Positions 45,826 to 61,376 of a stretch of 64,000 bases of DNA are shown piece after piece. Source of the stretch: Blastocystis sp. Blastoise (Eukaryota; Sar; Bigyra; Opalinata; Blastocystidae); the NCBI GenBank assembly GCA_039096225.1, contig JBBPEB010000002.1:930001-994000 (forward strand). Reading direction: 5' to 3'. The notes beneath the pieces are model-generated. The model did not search any database and had not been told where the DNA came from. It worked only from the letters and a program-made list of their open reading frames with translations. Positions within the stretch are counted from its first letter, which is position 1; every line of letters begins with the position of its first letter. The position numbers and the translations under genes are program-made.

Positions 45826-48800
45826 ATGAACTTGTTGCAACATTGTGAATATGAATCTATGGTATTAGATTTCCTTTCTGTTGCAAATGAAAAATGGTTT
45901 AACCTAGAAATAGTAATTTTATTATTAAACTATATGTATCAAATCATAAATATAGTTTATGAACCAGGAAGCAAAGAAATATTATAATTTGAATACTTCT
46001 GGTATAAGATTTGAGAGAGAAATGAGTCAAACTAAAATATGTGATTATTTTATAAATGAAGGAGATACTTACTACATTTGTAATACATGCAGCATGTCGC
46101 CAAACCTAGTATTTTGCAAAAAATGTTGGAATGAAGCAAATCATGTTGTATTTTTTATATTCTTAATGAATAACAAATTAGGGTCATGATTATCATGAAG
46201 TATTATGTGAGAATAAAGAATCGTATTGCCATTGTGGTCTATTCAATATAAAATATGATGGATATTGCGAGAATCATAAAAAAATTTATGACCATTTCTT
46301 TTCTTCAGAAGTGATTAAACCTATGTATATATATAAATTATTATTATTATCATTATACTTTTATTTATTATTAATCTTTAATTAAATATGATTAGATCAT
46401 TACAATGGTATGAAACCTATTGTCATTTCTGTATATATGCATTATTTTATTATACAAAAATATCAAATGATAAATACCGTTTTTTAGTATGATAATAATT
46501 ATTTATGTATATATATATATATACAATATAGAAGGCAATATCAATAATGAATTCATTAATTTTATTATGTGAATCAGATCTATCTATATATACATATATA
46601 TGTACCTTCTTCTCTTCTTCTATAGAGAAACATAATTCTCTATTTAATAAGAAAATAGTCGACATCGATCGTTCGTTCTTAACTCTTATTACTATAAAAG
46701 ATCAAGCACCTTTCACTTTGTTATTACTTATTAACTGTTTTATTTGTGAAGATAAAACATATCAAGTATAGTCTTCTAAATCAATAATAATCTAATTATA
46801 TATTATTATATATAGGACATTTGTAGATATTTTTTATGTTTGCTTTTTAAAGATCCATCTTTTCTTAATCTGTTTTTTACATTATTTCCTTTATTCTTAT
46901 GGTATTCCAGTATAAACTATTTAAATTTTGATAGTATATATATATTTTATTCTATTATTACTTTTATAAATTAAGTATATATGTTTCATTATTTCTGTAA
47001 TTATAGATCAAATGAATCTAACAGAATCGTTTTATTTGAATCAAAGTTATGGTTTTTCAATATTATCAAGTTATTTCGATTTTTATGATTTTGATCAATT
47101 TAAGAATTCTTCTTCATTTTCTATTATTCACATTGCTGCTCTTCCTGATTTATATACATATATAAATGATACAACTAATTATACTCCTCAACAACAGTAT
47201 TTTAGACTTATTCAGTATATAATTAATAAAGTTGTGCATGTAGCAGTTAAGAATGCTTGTATATATATTATATTTAATTATACTGTATATTACATGCTAT
47301 TACATAGTAATTCAAAATAAACCAAGAATATTTATTATAAATATTTTGTTACAGTTGTATTACTGTAATCACAATGAATTGATGCCTTATATGTATATTG
47401 ATAAATACACTTTAACTATAGAAGAATCAATACTTGACACTTTTTTATGTATTCATGTATGTAAATATAATAAATATAATAAATATAATAAATATAATTA
47501 ATATATTAAATATATAAAACAATACATAACACATATAATAAATATAGTCCATCCTATCAGGTGATACTGATAATAGAAATAAACTACTTTATACTACCCT
47601 CATAGAATGTGGAGAATATTATTCTTTATGTGATACACTTAGAAATCTATTCTATTCTATATATAATGATATTAAGGCTTTTATCCATGTATACTATATT
47701 ATATATATATTATATTATTATTGTATATAGAAATCAACAAAAGAAGAGTCAATTACATTATTAACAAATGTTATTACAATATATAATAAGATATTACTTG
47801 GTGATATTCGAAAATGTTATAATCTAAATCAGAATAATGAATATAATATTGTTCAGATTTTTATTGTTATATTATCCATGATTTTGTATGTTTATATTTA
47901 ATAATTTTTATTCTCATTTATAATCTATATTATTATAATGAAAATAATTATTTTATAACATGAGATATATATATATATAGATCTGAGATTTATAGTTGTT
48001 TTGGTGTTTGTAAATTACCCTTAGAAATTCATTCTACATTATTCTTTATTTATCATATATCATTAAGTCAATTTCTATATATATTTCATTTGATCTCTCT
48101 TAATGATGATAATGATGATAAAAATAATTATTTAGATCTATTTGCTAGTTCAATTCAATATCATTTTTTAAGTATAGCTGAATATTATGGTATCTTACTT
48201 CAAGTATATTATTTATGTACATATTATTTAAATTTAGTTACTTTATTGTTATTATTACTATATATATATAGATTCTTCCATTATATATAAATGAATATGA
48301 TTCTATGACTTTATTCTTATGGTATATATACAAATGATATAATTATTTAGAAAAGAAAGAAATCTATAAGGATATTAATATGCTATATAATGATATACAA
48401 GAATTATATAAGTTATTTTCTGTAGTTGATATACATAATTATATAAATGAAATATGTCCATTTGTGACATTATATGATGTTATACGTTTATTATTATGTA
48501 TTCAATATGATCCTTGCTATACTCTTGATAATTATGTATATAAATATATATCTATTTCTTTATTATATATATATATATATATTTAGTTCATAGCAAAGAA
48601 CAAATTATCATCATTATTTTTTAAAAAACATTCTCCAAATAAAGATATATCATTAATTGTGAAAAGAAAATCAAATGCTTCTATTGACATACCAAGTGTA
48701 CCAGATGTAAACCATATATATATATTATATTATACTTATTATGTTAATAACATTATAGTATTTGCAATACATAATATATGATTATGTTTTTCAATCTGAA

Positions 48801-50065
48801 TATGATGATCAAACAAAAATGTATCATTATTTATTTATTTATTATAAACATTGCTTTCTAGAAGTCATCTGTTGTACGCTATAAAAGCAACTGAGAATCA
48901 AAATATATATAATATATATCTATTTCAATTGTTGTTCTTTAACCATGATTATTACCATGATGTATACATAATATATAATATATAATATATAATATATAGA
49001 ATTACTTGAATAATAATCCTGATTTGATATATATTCCTTCTTCACATTCAAAACTAAAGTATATATATATCAATAGTATTATTTACATATTTTATACTAT
49101 ATTTAGGACTTATATTGATTCTCCATTCTATTTAACTTATATAACATATTACATACAACATATAATGTCTAATGAAAATGAAGAATCTATAAGAATAATG
49201 GAACTTTTATATCTTCTTTTCTTTTATATTAAAAGTATATATATATATATATTCATAAAAATATATTATTATTATTAAATATATATATATATATAGATTC
49301 CCCTATTGATCCAATAGAATTATCTAAAAATACAATAATAAATGAGGTATAGATATTTTTTTATTATTAATTTTATATATATAGTTTTTAAAACATAATA
49401 TAAGTGAAGGAATCACTATTTATATTCAGCATTTATCAGCTGTCATTCAGCTATTAATTCAAACTCATAAAAGTTTCAATAAGTATAAAATCATTAATTC
49501 TTTTCTATATAGATAGACTAATAGAAGAATATGATACAACTAATGCACAAGTAATATAAATATATTACTTATATATTATATATTTATAGAATGATTATAT
49601 AAAATCTGATCTTATCAAACCCAGTTTCAATACAGGTATGTATATAAATGTAAATATTAAATATATATATAGATAATATTATATGTGCTGCATGTATGAA
49701 AAGAGGAGGTTTGTTTGTACTTCCAGTATATATAAGTAATCAATGTCAACAAAGTATATATATATTATTATAATATATAACAAGTATTTATGCATATATA
49801 TATAGCCGATTCCTATTCATTTCAGTTTATATTAAATAAATTCATGAATAATTTATGTAAATATTTATTTTAATATATAACAAACATTTAATAGAAAATA
49901 TATATATAAATTTCTCTAGTTAATGATAATCATTCTGAATATTCCAATTCATATACTATTTATAAGAATTTTTATCATTGTATTCATAAAAATCTTTTTC
50001 ACAGATGGTTTGATTTTAGTGTTCATGTAATTATTATTAAAAATATTATTATTGAATAAAAAGAT

Positions 50066-50099
<34 letters not shown>

Positions 50100-50509
50100 T
50101 TGTAATCATCCTATTCATTATACATGTTTTTTAAATATGAATTCTTCAGAACTATACTTTCTTGTATATATATGTTTATATATATATATAAGAATTGAAT
50201 AGGAGAAAGCAATTCCATGTTGTAAATGTGGTCAGTTATATAATTTCATGATACCTATTCTTGATACTAATAGTATATATATAAATATAATAATTGTAAG
50301 ATAATATTATTTACAGTGTTTTATCGTAATGTTACTAAAGAAGAAGAAGAAGCTATATATGACAAATACAAGTCTATATATGATGTATTATTATTCTATT
50401 AAATATAATGTTATATACCTATAGAATATTATTAGATCATCCTCATATTATGGTTTAACATGCTCAGTATATTATTTTTATTATTATGATTATTATTATT
50501 ATGATTATG

Positions 50510-50569
<60 letters not shown>

Positions 50570-50716
50570 CTTAATATTTACATATAAATATAATTATATG
50601 TTATCTAGAATAACCCAAAAGATATAGACATAAGTTTTTATGTAGCTATTTTATCTTTTTATACAACTTATCTTTTTTCAAATAATAGTAGACTTTACGT
50701 ATATAGTTAATAGTAG

Positions 50717-50773
<57 letters not shown>

Positions 50774-52895
50774 CGATTATATGTGACTTATTTCCAGAAT
50801 CTATTCTTTCTTATGAATATTCTTCTCGATGTATATATATAACTATATATATAATATTATAAAATTAATAGTTTCATTATTAACAATGAATCAACAAAAT
50901 CAACTATTATATACTCGAAACTTCATATTTATTCTTCTCAGAATTCTTTTACATGTATGATAACATATTCATAATTATTCATTTACTCTTATTTGAATAA
51001 TAATTCTAAGCATTCTTCTTTTACATTAATTTATATATAGTCTGGTTATGTTACATCACATTGTCTTTCTAATTCCACATTTCCACATTTTCATGCTTAT
51101 TTTACACAAACCTTATTTACGATTAATGGCCTATGTCAGAATGATACTGAATTGATGGATTCATATTTCTGTCAACATCCTATTCAACAATTAAATAAAA
51201 GTATAGAATATACATTTGATATACATTTACGATTAATTGAAGATCTATTAAAATTTTATTATTTATGGAATGATAAAACATTATATAATAGAGAGAAAGA
51301 GAAAGAGAATATTCAGAGAGATCGAGAAATATTATATGTTGATGAAAATGAAGTTGCGTTTAAATATATTAATATACCTATAGATGATTATTATGAAGAA
51401 GCATATCAACAATATATCCAAGATATGAAGAATAGTAAAGATATATATTCAGAATATATAAAAAAATTAATAGGAAATATTCCTTTTCCTATGTTTAATG
51501 AAGATAATAAACATTCTATTTTTAATAATGATCAATATGGATATATATTTGAAAGATATAGATTTCGTTATATAAATATACTTCATTGTAGAAATACTAT
51601 ATTACAACCTTCAATTAACAATAAAATTCGTACTCCTTATGATGATTTTAATAATATATTTGTACCTCAATTAGAAATATATACTTCTGAAATTGATCAA
51701 TATAAATTAGATCATGATATAAAAGATATAGATATTCAATCAAAGTTAAAAGATGTTGAATATGTTTTTATAGAAACCTCTCAACATACTGCATTCTATA
51801 TAGATATTTTACAACAAATGATGGAAGATCTTTATTTATATTATGAAGATATAATGTGTAACAATAAACAAAGTAATATACGATATATATATTTACTTAT
51901 GGCAAATATATTCTATAATTTAGCTGATTATAACGAATCTCATTATCCAGTTGAAATTTCAACTGCATACCCTCGATTATCATTATTATATACAAAACCA
52001 ATTGGATATCATGAAATTATCAAGTATTGCTATGTGATGGAAGACCTATTATTATTTAAACCTTTATTAACTCAAATGACTCAAAATTATATGTCTATTT
52101 TTTCAGAAGAATCATTATTGTCGATTATAAATAATAATTCTACAAGTTTCTCTAAACAAGATTCAAATAATAACAATAATAAGTTATTACAATGTATTAA
52201 TATATCAACTATAATTAAGAAAGACTGTGCTACTTCTATTGATATTACTAGTGATGATTATTATTATTTTATTTATTTCTATTTAATTATTACAATTCAT
52301 ATAGAACTATCAAAATTTACTATTTTAAATGATCCTAAATATCAATATAATCCTGATTATCCAATTATTTGGGATCAAAATAAAGAAGTGAATATACAAA
52401 AAATGAATAATACAACTAATAATATAGATGAAAATAGAAATGAAGAAGGAAAAGAATCAAGTGAAGTAATAAATGAAAATGAGATGAATTTTGAATCATC
52501 GAACTTATATAATAATTTCTTTAATCCTTTAAAAGTTATATTCCTTCAGTTGACACCAAAAGTATTTTCAGATACATATATAAATTATTATAATACTCGA
52601 AAATATCCATTTGTTATACAAAATGATTATTCTTCATTTCTGAATTTCCAACAGAATTATATATTAAATCAAACATCTATATATAAATCACATTATAGCC
52701 TCCCATTACATTATTCAACTATAGAAATATCTTCAAAGAGTATTGTTGAATATTTACAATTGTTCTTTGAATTATATGATATTGATACTAGTATAGTAAA
52801 TATTTATAATTTTATAAACCAATTATTCACCCAAAAATTATCATTTAAACAACTTTTATCTTTATATACTATTGATCCATGTATATTTATATATC

Positions 52896-52980
<85 letters not shown>

Positions 52981-54956
52981 TTACATATATATAAATAATT
53001 TATTTTATATTATTCATAATATTCTATATAGTATTTGTTGATTATCAATATATATTAATTGGTTTACTTGCATCATATTCAGAAACTGGTCCGTCTTATA
53101 TACATCAACTTAATGTATGCTTAATGGGAATAATTACTTGTAACACTATGGTGGTTAATAATAATACTTTTGTAAATGATATCAATTCATTTAAGTCTAT
53201 TAATCAAAATATTGAAAATTATCTAAAAGTTAAATTAGAATCTAATCATCCATATTTATCAGATCATGATATAAATCAATTAACACATAATTCGATTATA
53301 TTTAAACCTAGAAATATAGCCAAGGAATTTATTAGTTATTTATTTTGTCATTTTCCACTTGGAAATAATAATGGTAAGTGATTTATATATATTTTTTTCT
53401 TATATATATATATAGAAATGACAATTTTATTATATAAACATTTCAAAGAATTATATCCAGTTATGTATAAGAATAATAAATTAATTATTTTACTTCAATT
53501 AATGGTACTTATTCTTCACAAAGATTGTTGTATATATAACTATAAATATATATTTTATCTATATTATTTTATATATAGTAAAATATTTATTTTATTACTA
53601 TCAAACAGCTCTTGAATCTGATATATGTATAGTTTTAATTATAATTCTTATTATTAATATATAATATATATAGTCGATTTTCAACGTGAATTAGATGGAA
53701 ATGGTAACATTGATGAAGATATTTTCACATTCTTTTCAATTGTTAAAGAATGGGAAAGACGTGAAATATATGTATATGAAGAGATTCCTTATGAAGAAGA
53801 AATAACGAATATGTTATTAGAAAAAGGAGTATTATAGATATTTTATAATACTAATAATTATATATATATAGATTACGTATACTGTTCAACAATTATCTAT
53901 TCCATTTATGAGATCGTTATGTATATATATATATATATATATATAATACACATCATTCTGTAAAAATATCGAATCTATTTCTCTATATATATTTCTATAT
54001 ATAGATTTATTAAATATTATTCTTTCTCCTTCTTTTATTCCTTCTTCTGATATTTCTATTCCTACCTCCTTCTCTTCTTTATATACATACCTCTCTCTAT
54101 CTTCTTCTCCTTCTATTTTATCTCTATTAAAAAAGAAACCATGTGATTTTATTACTAAAGAAGTAATAGATGTACTCAGTTTCGATGTATTAAAGTATGT
54201 ATAATTATTGAAAAATATATCTATTTTAAATATTCATTTTTTTGTAGAATGTTTGAAATGCCTTATTATTTCTTCATATTAGATTTTGATCTGAGTTTCA
54301 AACAATGCGAATTCTCACTTTTAAATAAATTAGTATATTTTCTTTATAATACTATACTCTATTTCATATTTATTTATTAGCTTTATTTATCTGAAAAAGA
54401 AATAAAAGATCTTTCTAAGAATTGTGTTTGCAATCAATGTAATAAAAAGAGCAATCAAATGATATGTATGTGTATTGCTTGTGGACAAACAGTATACTCT
54501 ATATAATAATTAATAATAATTGATTTTATATTATTTTTATCATTTTACTAGGTTTGCTATTCATGTCAGCAAAATAGGCAATGTATAAAACAATACTTAA
54601 ATGATGACACTAATTTTTGTCATTGTTGTATTTTCATTCAACTATATAGTGGAACTATATATTATTTTGGAAGTGAGAATTGGTATATAATACTTGGAAA
54701 TCTGTAAGTTGATATATATATATATATTTTTAATTATAAAATAATTCTTTCTTTTTTATATATAATACATTATTTACTATTATTATTTGTTTATAGTTTT
54801 GATTTAGTACATTCCTTATTATTAGAAGATGTAGATATAGAAAAGAAGAATGAAAAAGAAATGAAGGAATTAGCTATTCAAGAAATTACTTCACTTTTAA
54901 ATAGAAATGATATTAGTCAACGAAAAAAATATCTAAATAAGATGTATGATCTTTAA
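45826..54956 (+). CDS. UBR1/2-type E3 ubiquitin ligase (N-recognin), highly intron-dense
   Basis: Large gene of at least 35 exons. Proposed start ATG 45826 (MNLLQHCEYESMVLDFLSVA), spliced at 45912/45956. The UBR zinc finger follows: KICDYFINEGDTYYICNTCS, VFCKKCWNEANHVGHDYHEV, SYCHCGLFNIKYDGYCENHK. It keeps the Cys/His ladder that binds type 1 N-degrons. A RING-H2-like part lies at about 50090-50270: SCNHPIHYTCFLNMNSSELY and PCCKCGQLYNFMIPI, like the UBR1 RING. A very long exon at about 51050-52890 covers the helical body. The C-terminal Cys/His-rich cap is at about 54420-54700: CVCNQCNKKSNQMICMCIAC, VCYSCQQNRQ and FCHCCIFIQLYSGTIYYFGS. The stop is TAA 54954-54956. It would add ubiquitin to proteins with destabilising N-termini. 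The two ends and the RING are firm; many middle exons are inferred from frame continuity. Confidence 0.82.
50718..50769. repeat. (TA)n microsatellite intron
   Basis: Pure TA run forming most of an intron of the UBR gene, ending TATAG before AAATCGATTATATGTGA. Confidence 0.8.
52900..52975. repeat. (TA)n microsatellite, about 38 copies
   Basis: The longest TA run in the UBR gene. It lies right after the long body exon (ending near PCIFIYQ). The frame stays open through it, so the exon/intron border is not obvious. Confidence 0.85.
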
Positions 54957-55614
54957 TTTATTTAATATATATATGTTTATATTCTAATTGTTATCTAAAA
55001 AATTGTTATGCTTATTTTATATTAAATACATTCATTTTTATTGTTAATTATTTTACTAAGTATTTTTATTATTTTTTAATAAGCTTTAAATAGAAAAGAA
55101 TATATTTCCAAAGTCATATGTAATATATAAATAATTTAATTATATATATATCTAATATTCAATGGCTAGAAATGAACTATATTCTTTTCACTACCTTCCA
55201 AATATTTTGTGACTCTTGTGGTGTCTTTTTGTGATAATCACTTTAAGTCACTTTAAGTCTGTTTTTTATGACTCAGTATAACAATATATATTTTTTCATC
55301 AAAAACTATCAAAAGTAACACATTTTTCTGTGACAATTGTGGTGCAATATAAAAAAGACCTTATGGAAGGCAGTGATTAAAAATATTATAATAATGAGTT
55401 TATGATAATCACATAAAATACTTTTTTATATATATAAAATAAATTTTACCTTATTTGTGTTAGATTTAGTTACAACCTTCTTAAAAAATAAAAACAAACA
55501 TCAATTTTATATATATAATTAATAAAAGCATTAAAAATAAAGTAGATAAAAAAAAAATAATTAAACATAACAATAGAAAGAATAAAAATATATATACAAA
55601 AGAAATAAATAAAT
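54957..55614 (+). other. Intergenic between UBR gene and LRR-like copy 2
   Basis: AT-rich convergent spacer that contains the short inverted-repeat element at 55188-55376. No coding sequence is seen. Confidence 0.5.
55188..55376. mobile_element. MITE-like element, about 190 bp
   Basis: The ends are 13-bp inverted repeats with one mismatch: tcactaccttcca at the left and tggaaggcagtga at the right. The interior has GC-richer direct motifs (TTGTGACTCTTGTGGTG and CTGTGACAATTGTGGTG). A related degenerate sequence lies at 62265-62440. No coding capacity and no clear target duplication. Confidence 0.5.
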
Positions 55615-55970
55615 TTAAACAAGTTTATAATCTACATGATTTTCATGAATAAATAAAGAATGCTCTAATTGCTGGTTATATATATTAATTTTGTTTCTTG
55701 AAATATTATTACCTAAATAACATAATATCAGTATAAATAATTATATATATATACTGATATTAAGAAATAACTCTTTTAATTTGGGAATTTTTCGATTAAT
55801 AATAAATTTGATAAGTTTTGATAATTGTTTCTCATTAAAAATATCTATAAGATTAAATATTATTTAATCTATTTAAATAAATACAAAATTCTAAACATCT
55901 TATATTTTGAGTTTTATTTTCATTAATACAATCAAATAACGTTTCTATCTCAAATTTGTTCATCGTTTCA

Positions 55971-56047
<77 letters not shown>

Positions 56048-57464
56048 TCAGAACCAATAATTGTATCTATATATGAATTCGTATCATATTTACATCGAAA
56101 AATAGAATTATTAGGATTATAAATATAAACAATTTTTTCCGAATAAGGATCTATAGAATAACAATATTAATGAATATAAATAGAATCAATATTATAATTA
56201 ACATACCACATAAATAGACAATACTTGAGGATGGAAAGTTATCATTATTTATATATGTACAAAATATTTCAATAAAAGAATTCCACCATTCATAACTATA
56301 TTTATCTATATATATATACATATATTATTTTATAAAAATAATTGTTTACATAATGATAAGAATATATATAAATATACATGATTTATAATAAAAAATATTA
56401 TTATTATTATATACAAAACTTGATAGTTTTTAATTGAGGGAAATTATCTTTAGTATATAGTTTACAAAAACTATCATCAGGTATATCATTAATGTCTAGA
56501 ATAATATTTATATAAAAAAAGAAATAGATATAGTATATCATAGAATTAAAACATATACATACTTAAATATAATTCAGTTGTATTTAGGAAACACCCTTTA
56601 GGAATTAATCGATTTATAAAAGTCATGTAGCAATCTAATAATAATAATTGAAATTAATTAAATAAATTATCATTAAACACAATAATTATACATATATAAA
56701 TAATTACGATTTATATTAACAATAGATGCCTTAGGAATTAATTTAATCATAATACTTTCATATATAGTTAAATATTCAGAGGATGATTCTTCTTTAATAG
56801 AATCTACTTTATATATATAGATTCATATATATATATATATAATATAATATACAGCCAATCGTTAATTTATGAATAGTATTAAACTTATTATCATTAAAAA
56901 GTGTTGAAATCCATGTTAAATATTGTATATTTATATATTTATAAACTATAGATAATGCACAAAGAATAATAATAATAAAATATATATAAAAAAAATACAC
57001 AATATAGATAAGTTATTCAATTGTTGTGATACATTACTCTTTAAGAATCTTTCTAAAGAATCTTTTTTATCAATCTCTTCATCACTATCATCATCATATT
57101 CATCATCTATAATGGATAAATATTAGCATTATTATTATATATCAACAATATATTTATTATATATTATGAAATACATGTGAATGTTATATATAAGCAATCA
57201 AGTCTTTGTTTATAATTTTCCATAGCATCTAACATTTCAATATTTTCAATATCAGAAGAATCAACTATAGAGAATAGTATATATATATAATATAAATAAT
57301 ATATGAAAAGATTTTTAAAATAAATTGTCATACTAGAAAGACAATCAAATAAAATAAGATTGTTCTCTAAAAATTCTTTTAAATGTGGAAAATAATAAAT
57401 ACAATCATCTATATAAAAAGTAAATAAATATAATTAATTATATAGATAGTATTATAATCTTAAA

Positions 57465-57501
<37 letters not shown>

Positions 57502-57784
57502 CGTGTATATTCATCAATTATATAAATATGAATAGAATGGGTATAAACTAAATCATCTAATAGAATAGCTATTTCCTCTTTTTGATCATTATTAATAATA
57601 TTTATATAAATAGTATCAATCATAGACATTATATTAACTGGAAATAGAGACTCAAAATTATCAATATCTAGAATAAGAATAATAATTTATTTATTACATA
57701 TACAAATATACTTATTTCAATTTTGTAATTGATAATGTGTAATTTTGGAAAGTATTGTTTCTTTATTGAAGATAATTGGAAAGG

Positions 57785-57836
<52 letters not shown>

Positions 57837-57973
57837 TATCATTATCATCTTCTTCTTCATCATCCTTATATATAAGTTCAATAACATTAGGAAATACATG
57901 AGTTGCTAGTATTTTCTTTAATTGATTATCAAAAAATTTATTATTTATTTGTTTAACTATATTGAATAATAAC

Positions 57974-58009
<36 letters not shown>

Positions 58010-58724
58010 TAAAAAAAATACTCCAGTCAACACTCAACGTAGTTACAGAATCAAAAACACCTTTTCCAACTAATTTTATAAAATCCACAAAATCATTTTG
58101 AAAATAATTATCTAAAAAATAATTATATTTAGTATTATATATATTTACGTTCAATTAAAATGTTTTTTGATATAGACAAATAAGAAGGAAGAAGTAATAA
58201 TTGAGATATACCATATTTAGAAGATACTTTATCAATACTATTTTACAAATTATTAATTAAATTAATAACATAAAATAATAATAATATTATTTACACGAAT
58301 GTTTTATCATTTATTTTATCTATATATAATAATAAATTATATTATTTTATAATACATATATACCCGAATATTTAATTATTACTGTATCTTCTGATGTATA
58401 TCCATTAGCTGTTTCATTCATTTCTACTTTTGAATTCTCATTTGTATATATTGTTTCATTAATTATATATTTGGAAAATATATTTAATTCCCTCTTCTTC
58501 CTTTTTTCATTATAAGAATCAATATAATTATATGAATTATTCACATCATTCAGATCTAAAGAAAAGATTTTATTATATTCATTCATATTGGAATCAGTAT
58601 AATATTTACATTTTTCATGATCATCTATTTCATCATCATATCTACCAGATATGTTATTATATTCCTTTATAAATTCATCATTAGTCAGATTTAATAGTAG
58701 CTCAATTCTCTTATAATGCGTAAT

Positions 58725-58771
<47 letters not shown>

Positions 58772-59010
58772 TATACCAGTTATTGTTAATTCTTTTAATG
58801 AAGGGAATATATCTTTAATACACGACGGACATATATATTCTAATGGAATATTTGATGCATAATCATCTATATATATATATATATATATTATAATATATTG
58901 TGTTAAAAATATTTACATATAATTTCAACTTTAGTAATATTCATCATTTTAAAAAGAAGAGAATAATATAAGAATTCATCTTTTCTATTTGGTGTAAATA
59001 ATCCTATATA

Positions 59011-59042
<32 letters not shown>

Positions 59043-59546
59043 GGAATTACCTTTTATAGATATTGATAGTCTCTCTGAATTGAATAACTCCATAGGAATA
59101 CGTGAATCAATGTCTTTATAATAATATCCATCTATATCATAATTGTTTTCTTTCAAATATTTATAGAATAATTCTTTAACATGAAAGAATAAATCACTTT
59201 GCTTTTCATTATCAAGTGTAACAGAATATTTAAAAAGTATTTCATATATATCATAACTATCTTTCAAATTTAATGAAGAAATATCCACGTTATCTTCCAT
59301 TAAAAATTGAATCACATTGTCCATGCTCAATGAAGGCATATCTATATAATAACTACCATCCTCATATTTATCAGAGTGTTTAATGATATCACAAAAGCGG
59401 AATTGGGGATATCTCTCAATAAAAACTCTAGAAATCCATAATTGCGTCTCATCTTGAAAAGTAAAGAAATCTGAGAAAAAATAAATAATTTATATTCTTA
59501 TCTACATACATTTATCTTCAGATAACTGTAATTCAGCGTTTGACAT
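55615..59546 (-). CDS. LRR-like repeat protein with BTB-like N-terminus (copy 2)
   Basis: Paralogue of the gene at 37116-41007, in the same orientation and with the same exon plan. The start ATG is at 59546-59544 (MSNAELQLSED). Then come TQLWISRVFIERYPQFRF, SEKYEDGSYYIDMPSLSMDN and DISSLNLKDSYDIYEILFKY. Repeats include FPNVIELIYKDDEEEDDNDS, FDSVTTLSVDW, YLTWISTLFNDNKFNTIHKL and FEIETLFDCINENKTQNIRC. The last exon reads ENHVDYKLV with TAA 55617-55615. No nonsense codon was noticed in the exons read, but several small exons could not be checked. The function is unknown; a BTB plus LRR adaptor is an inference. Confidence 0.6.
55973..56044. repeat. (TA)n microsatellite intron in LRR-like copy 2
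   Basis: A TA run of about 70 bp between exons starting at MNKFEIETLF and the upstream exon. The matching intron of copy 1 (about 37513-37575) is short and mixed, so the run arose or expanded after duplication. Confidence 0.85.
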
Positions 59547-59832
59547 GGTAGTAATTGAACTATAATAACATAATGAGATCAAAAATAATATAAAAAAGCG
59601 ATTATATATTAAATATATGGTAACTGATTACTAAAAACTTACTCAAATTAATTAAAACTAATACAGGCTATGAAAAAAACAGAATAATATATTTTCCGTT
59701 TTTTTGATAAACTATGAAAATTATGAAAAATAGCTGACAAATTGTTTTATTCCTTAGATTATTTCTTTGCAAGTTCTAAATAAATTTTTTTTTTTAAATT
59801 TCATTTTTTGTCATTTTTAATCATATTTTACA
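59547..59832. promoter_or_regulatory. Bidirectional promoter region (second block)
   Basis: Counterpart of 41008-41287 between the same pair of divergent genes, with closely similar sequence over most of its length. Confidence 0.45.
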
Positions 59833-61376
59833 ATGATAAAAGAAGGTAATTTATTTGATTTAGATTCTTTGAATTAAGTTAAAGAAGCTGTAAGTGGTTT
59901 AGATGAATTAATGAAGAAGATTGTAGAAGGATTCACTTCTATCCTTTCTTTGACACTTTATTCTGGTCAAAAACTTCAAAATGCTCTTAATAATCTAGAT
60001 GAAGATTGTATTCAAAGAGGAAGTGATAAATTCTCAAAATTGAAGCATTTTCTTGATAATGCTACAGGAAAAGCTACTGCAATAATGAATATGAATAATA
60101 CAAATGATACTGAGCTTATTCGTTTTTCTGGAAATGGTCCTTTGTTTTCATTATCGAAAAGAATTATCAATTCGATCCCTTATTCCTATATTTATGAGCA
60201 ATCTGAAGAAGAATTGAGAACAAATGATGGAACTATATTTCTTGATTATCGAGGAAACGATGCATCCGTTTATTATTTAATAGATTACTTGAATGGTAAA
60301 GTTGTAGATTATAGTCAAATTAAGTTTCGAGAACAATTAAAGTTGCTAGAGTTATTTGAATTTTGTAATTTACCAATTCCTATAGAATTATTAGATTGTA
60401 GAGAAAAAAGAGATAAAAAACAAAAAAAGTATGAAAAAGGTGATGAAGTCTCTCTAAATATTAATGGAAAGAACAATGATATGATTAAAAATTATTTAAT
60501 AAAGAATAATTTATGGGATGATTATATAATGAGATATAAGAATGGATATGTTGATTATGATTATATAAATGATATTAGGTCTATAAATGTTAGCTATAAG
60601 TATATGAAGTATATTACTGAATATATAGAAAGTGGTTATCTTGATATAAAAAAAGAAGAAATCAAAAATATAGATACTAGCTTATTGGAGGAAGAAGTAT
60701 ATAGTATATTTGGTGATCAACAAAAAGAAGCTGTTAAAACATATTTGAATGGAATACCAACTGTATTTGCGGATTCAACGATAATTGAAGAGAAATATTT
60801 TGAAACCCAATTAGTGAATTGGATAGGTAAAGAAAAGAAATGGAAATTAATATTTAGAGCAAGTGACCATGATTTTAAAGCAAGTGAATTCCATAAATAT
60901 TGTGATAATAAATGTCCTACTGTAACTATTATTAAACACATAGGTCATGATAATAAGATTAATATATTTGGAGGATATACAAATCAAAGTTGGGAATATC
61001 ATAGTGCATGTGGTATATATTAATTATTTTATATAATTATTCAATATAATTTATATAGGTTGGAAATCTTATTCAAAAGAATTTCTATTTACATTAAGTA
61101 ATGAACATGGTATTCCTCCAACTAAATATGATTATATTGATAGTGATAGAAGTTATGGTATCTTAAATAGTTATTTTGAGGGTCCCATATTTGGAGGTGG
61201 CAATGATATCCATATATCTGAAAATTGTCATAGTAATATTAATTCATATTGTAATGCATGTTCTTATTCTGAAGTGAATACTCCTCAAAAATCATCATTA
61301 TTTGTGAATACTAATAATGTTAATTCTAGAAATTACTTTACAGTAGAAGATTATGAAGTATGGGGAAGAGCTTAAA
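59833..61376 (+). pseudogene. BTB-TLDc gene with an early TAA (copy of the 41288 gene)
   Basis: The aligned start ATG at 59833 opens MIKEGNLFDLDSLN, followed by TAA at 59875-59877 where the intact copy has CAA. The rest of the frame is open from there. Translation could restart at the in-frame ATG 59911, giving a protein that lacks about 26 residues before the BTB domain. BTB-like (IRFSGNGPLFSLSKRIINSI) and TLDc parts (WKLIFRASDHDFKASEFHKY, INIFGGYTNQSWEY) follow. Exon 2 (61059-61376) reads GWKSYSKEFLFTLSNEHGIP and ends DYEVWGRA with TAA 61374-61376. Unlike copy 1 it has one TLDc domain; the second TLDc of copy 1 has no counterpart here. It is either a recent pseudogene or a shortened functional form. 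Confidence 0.7.
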
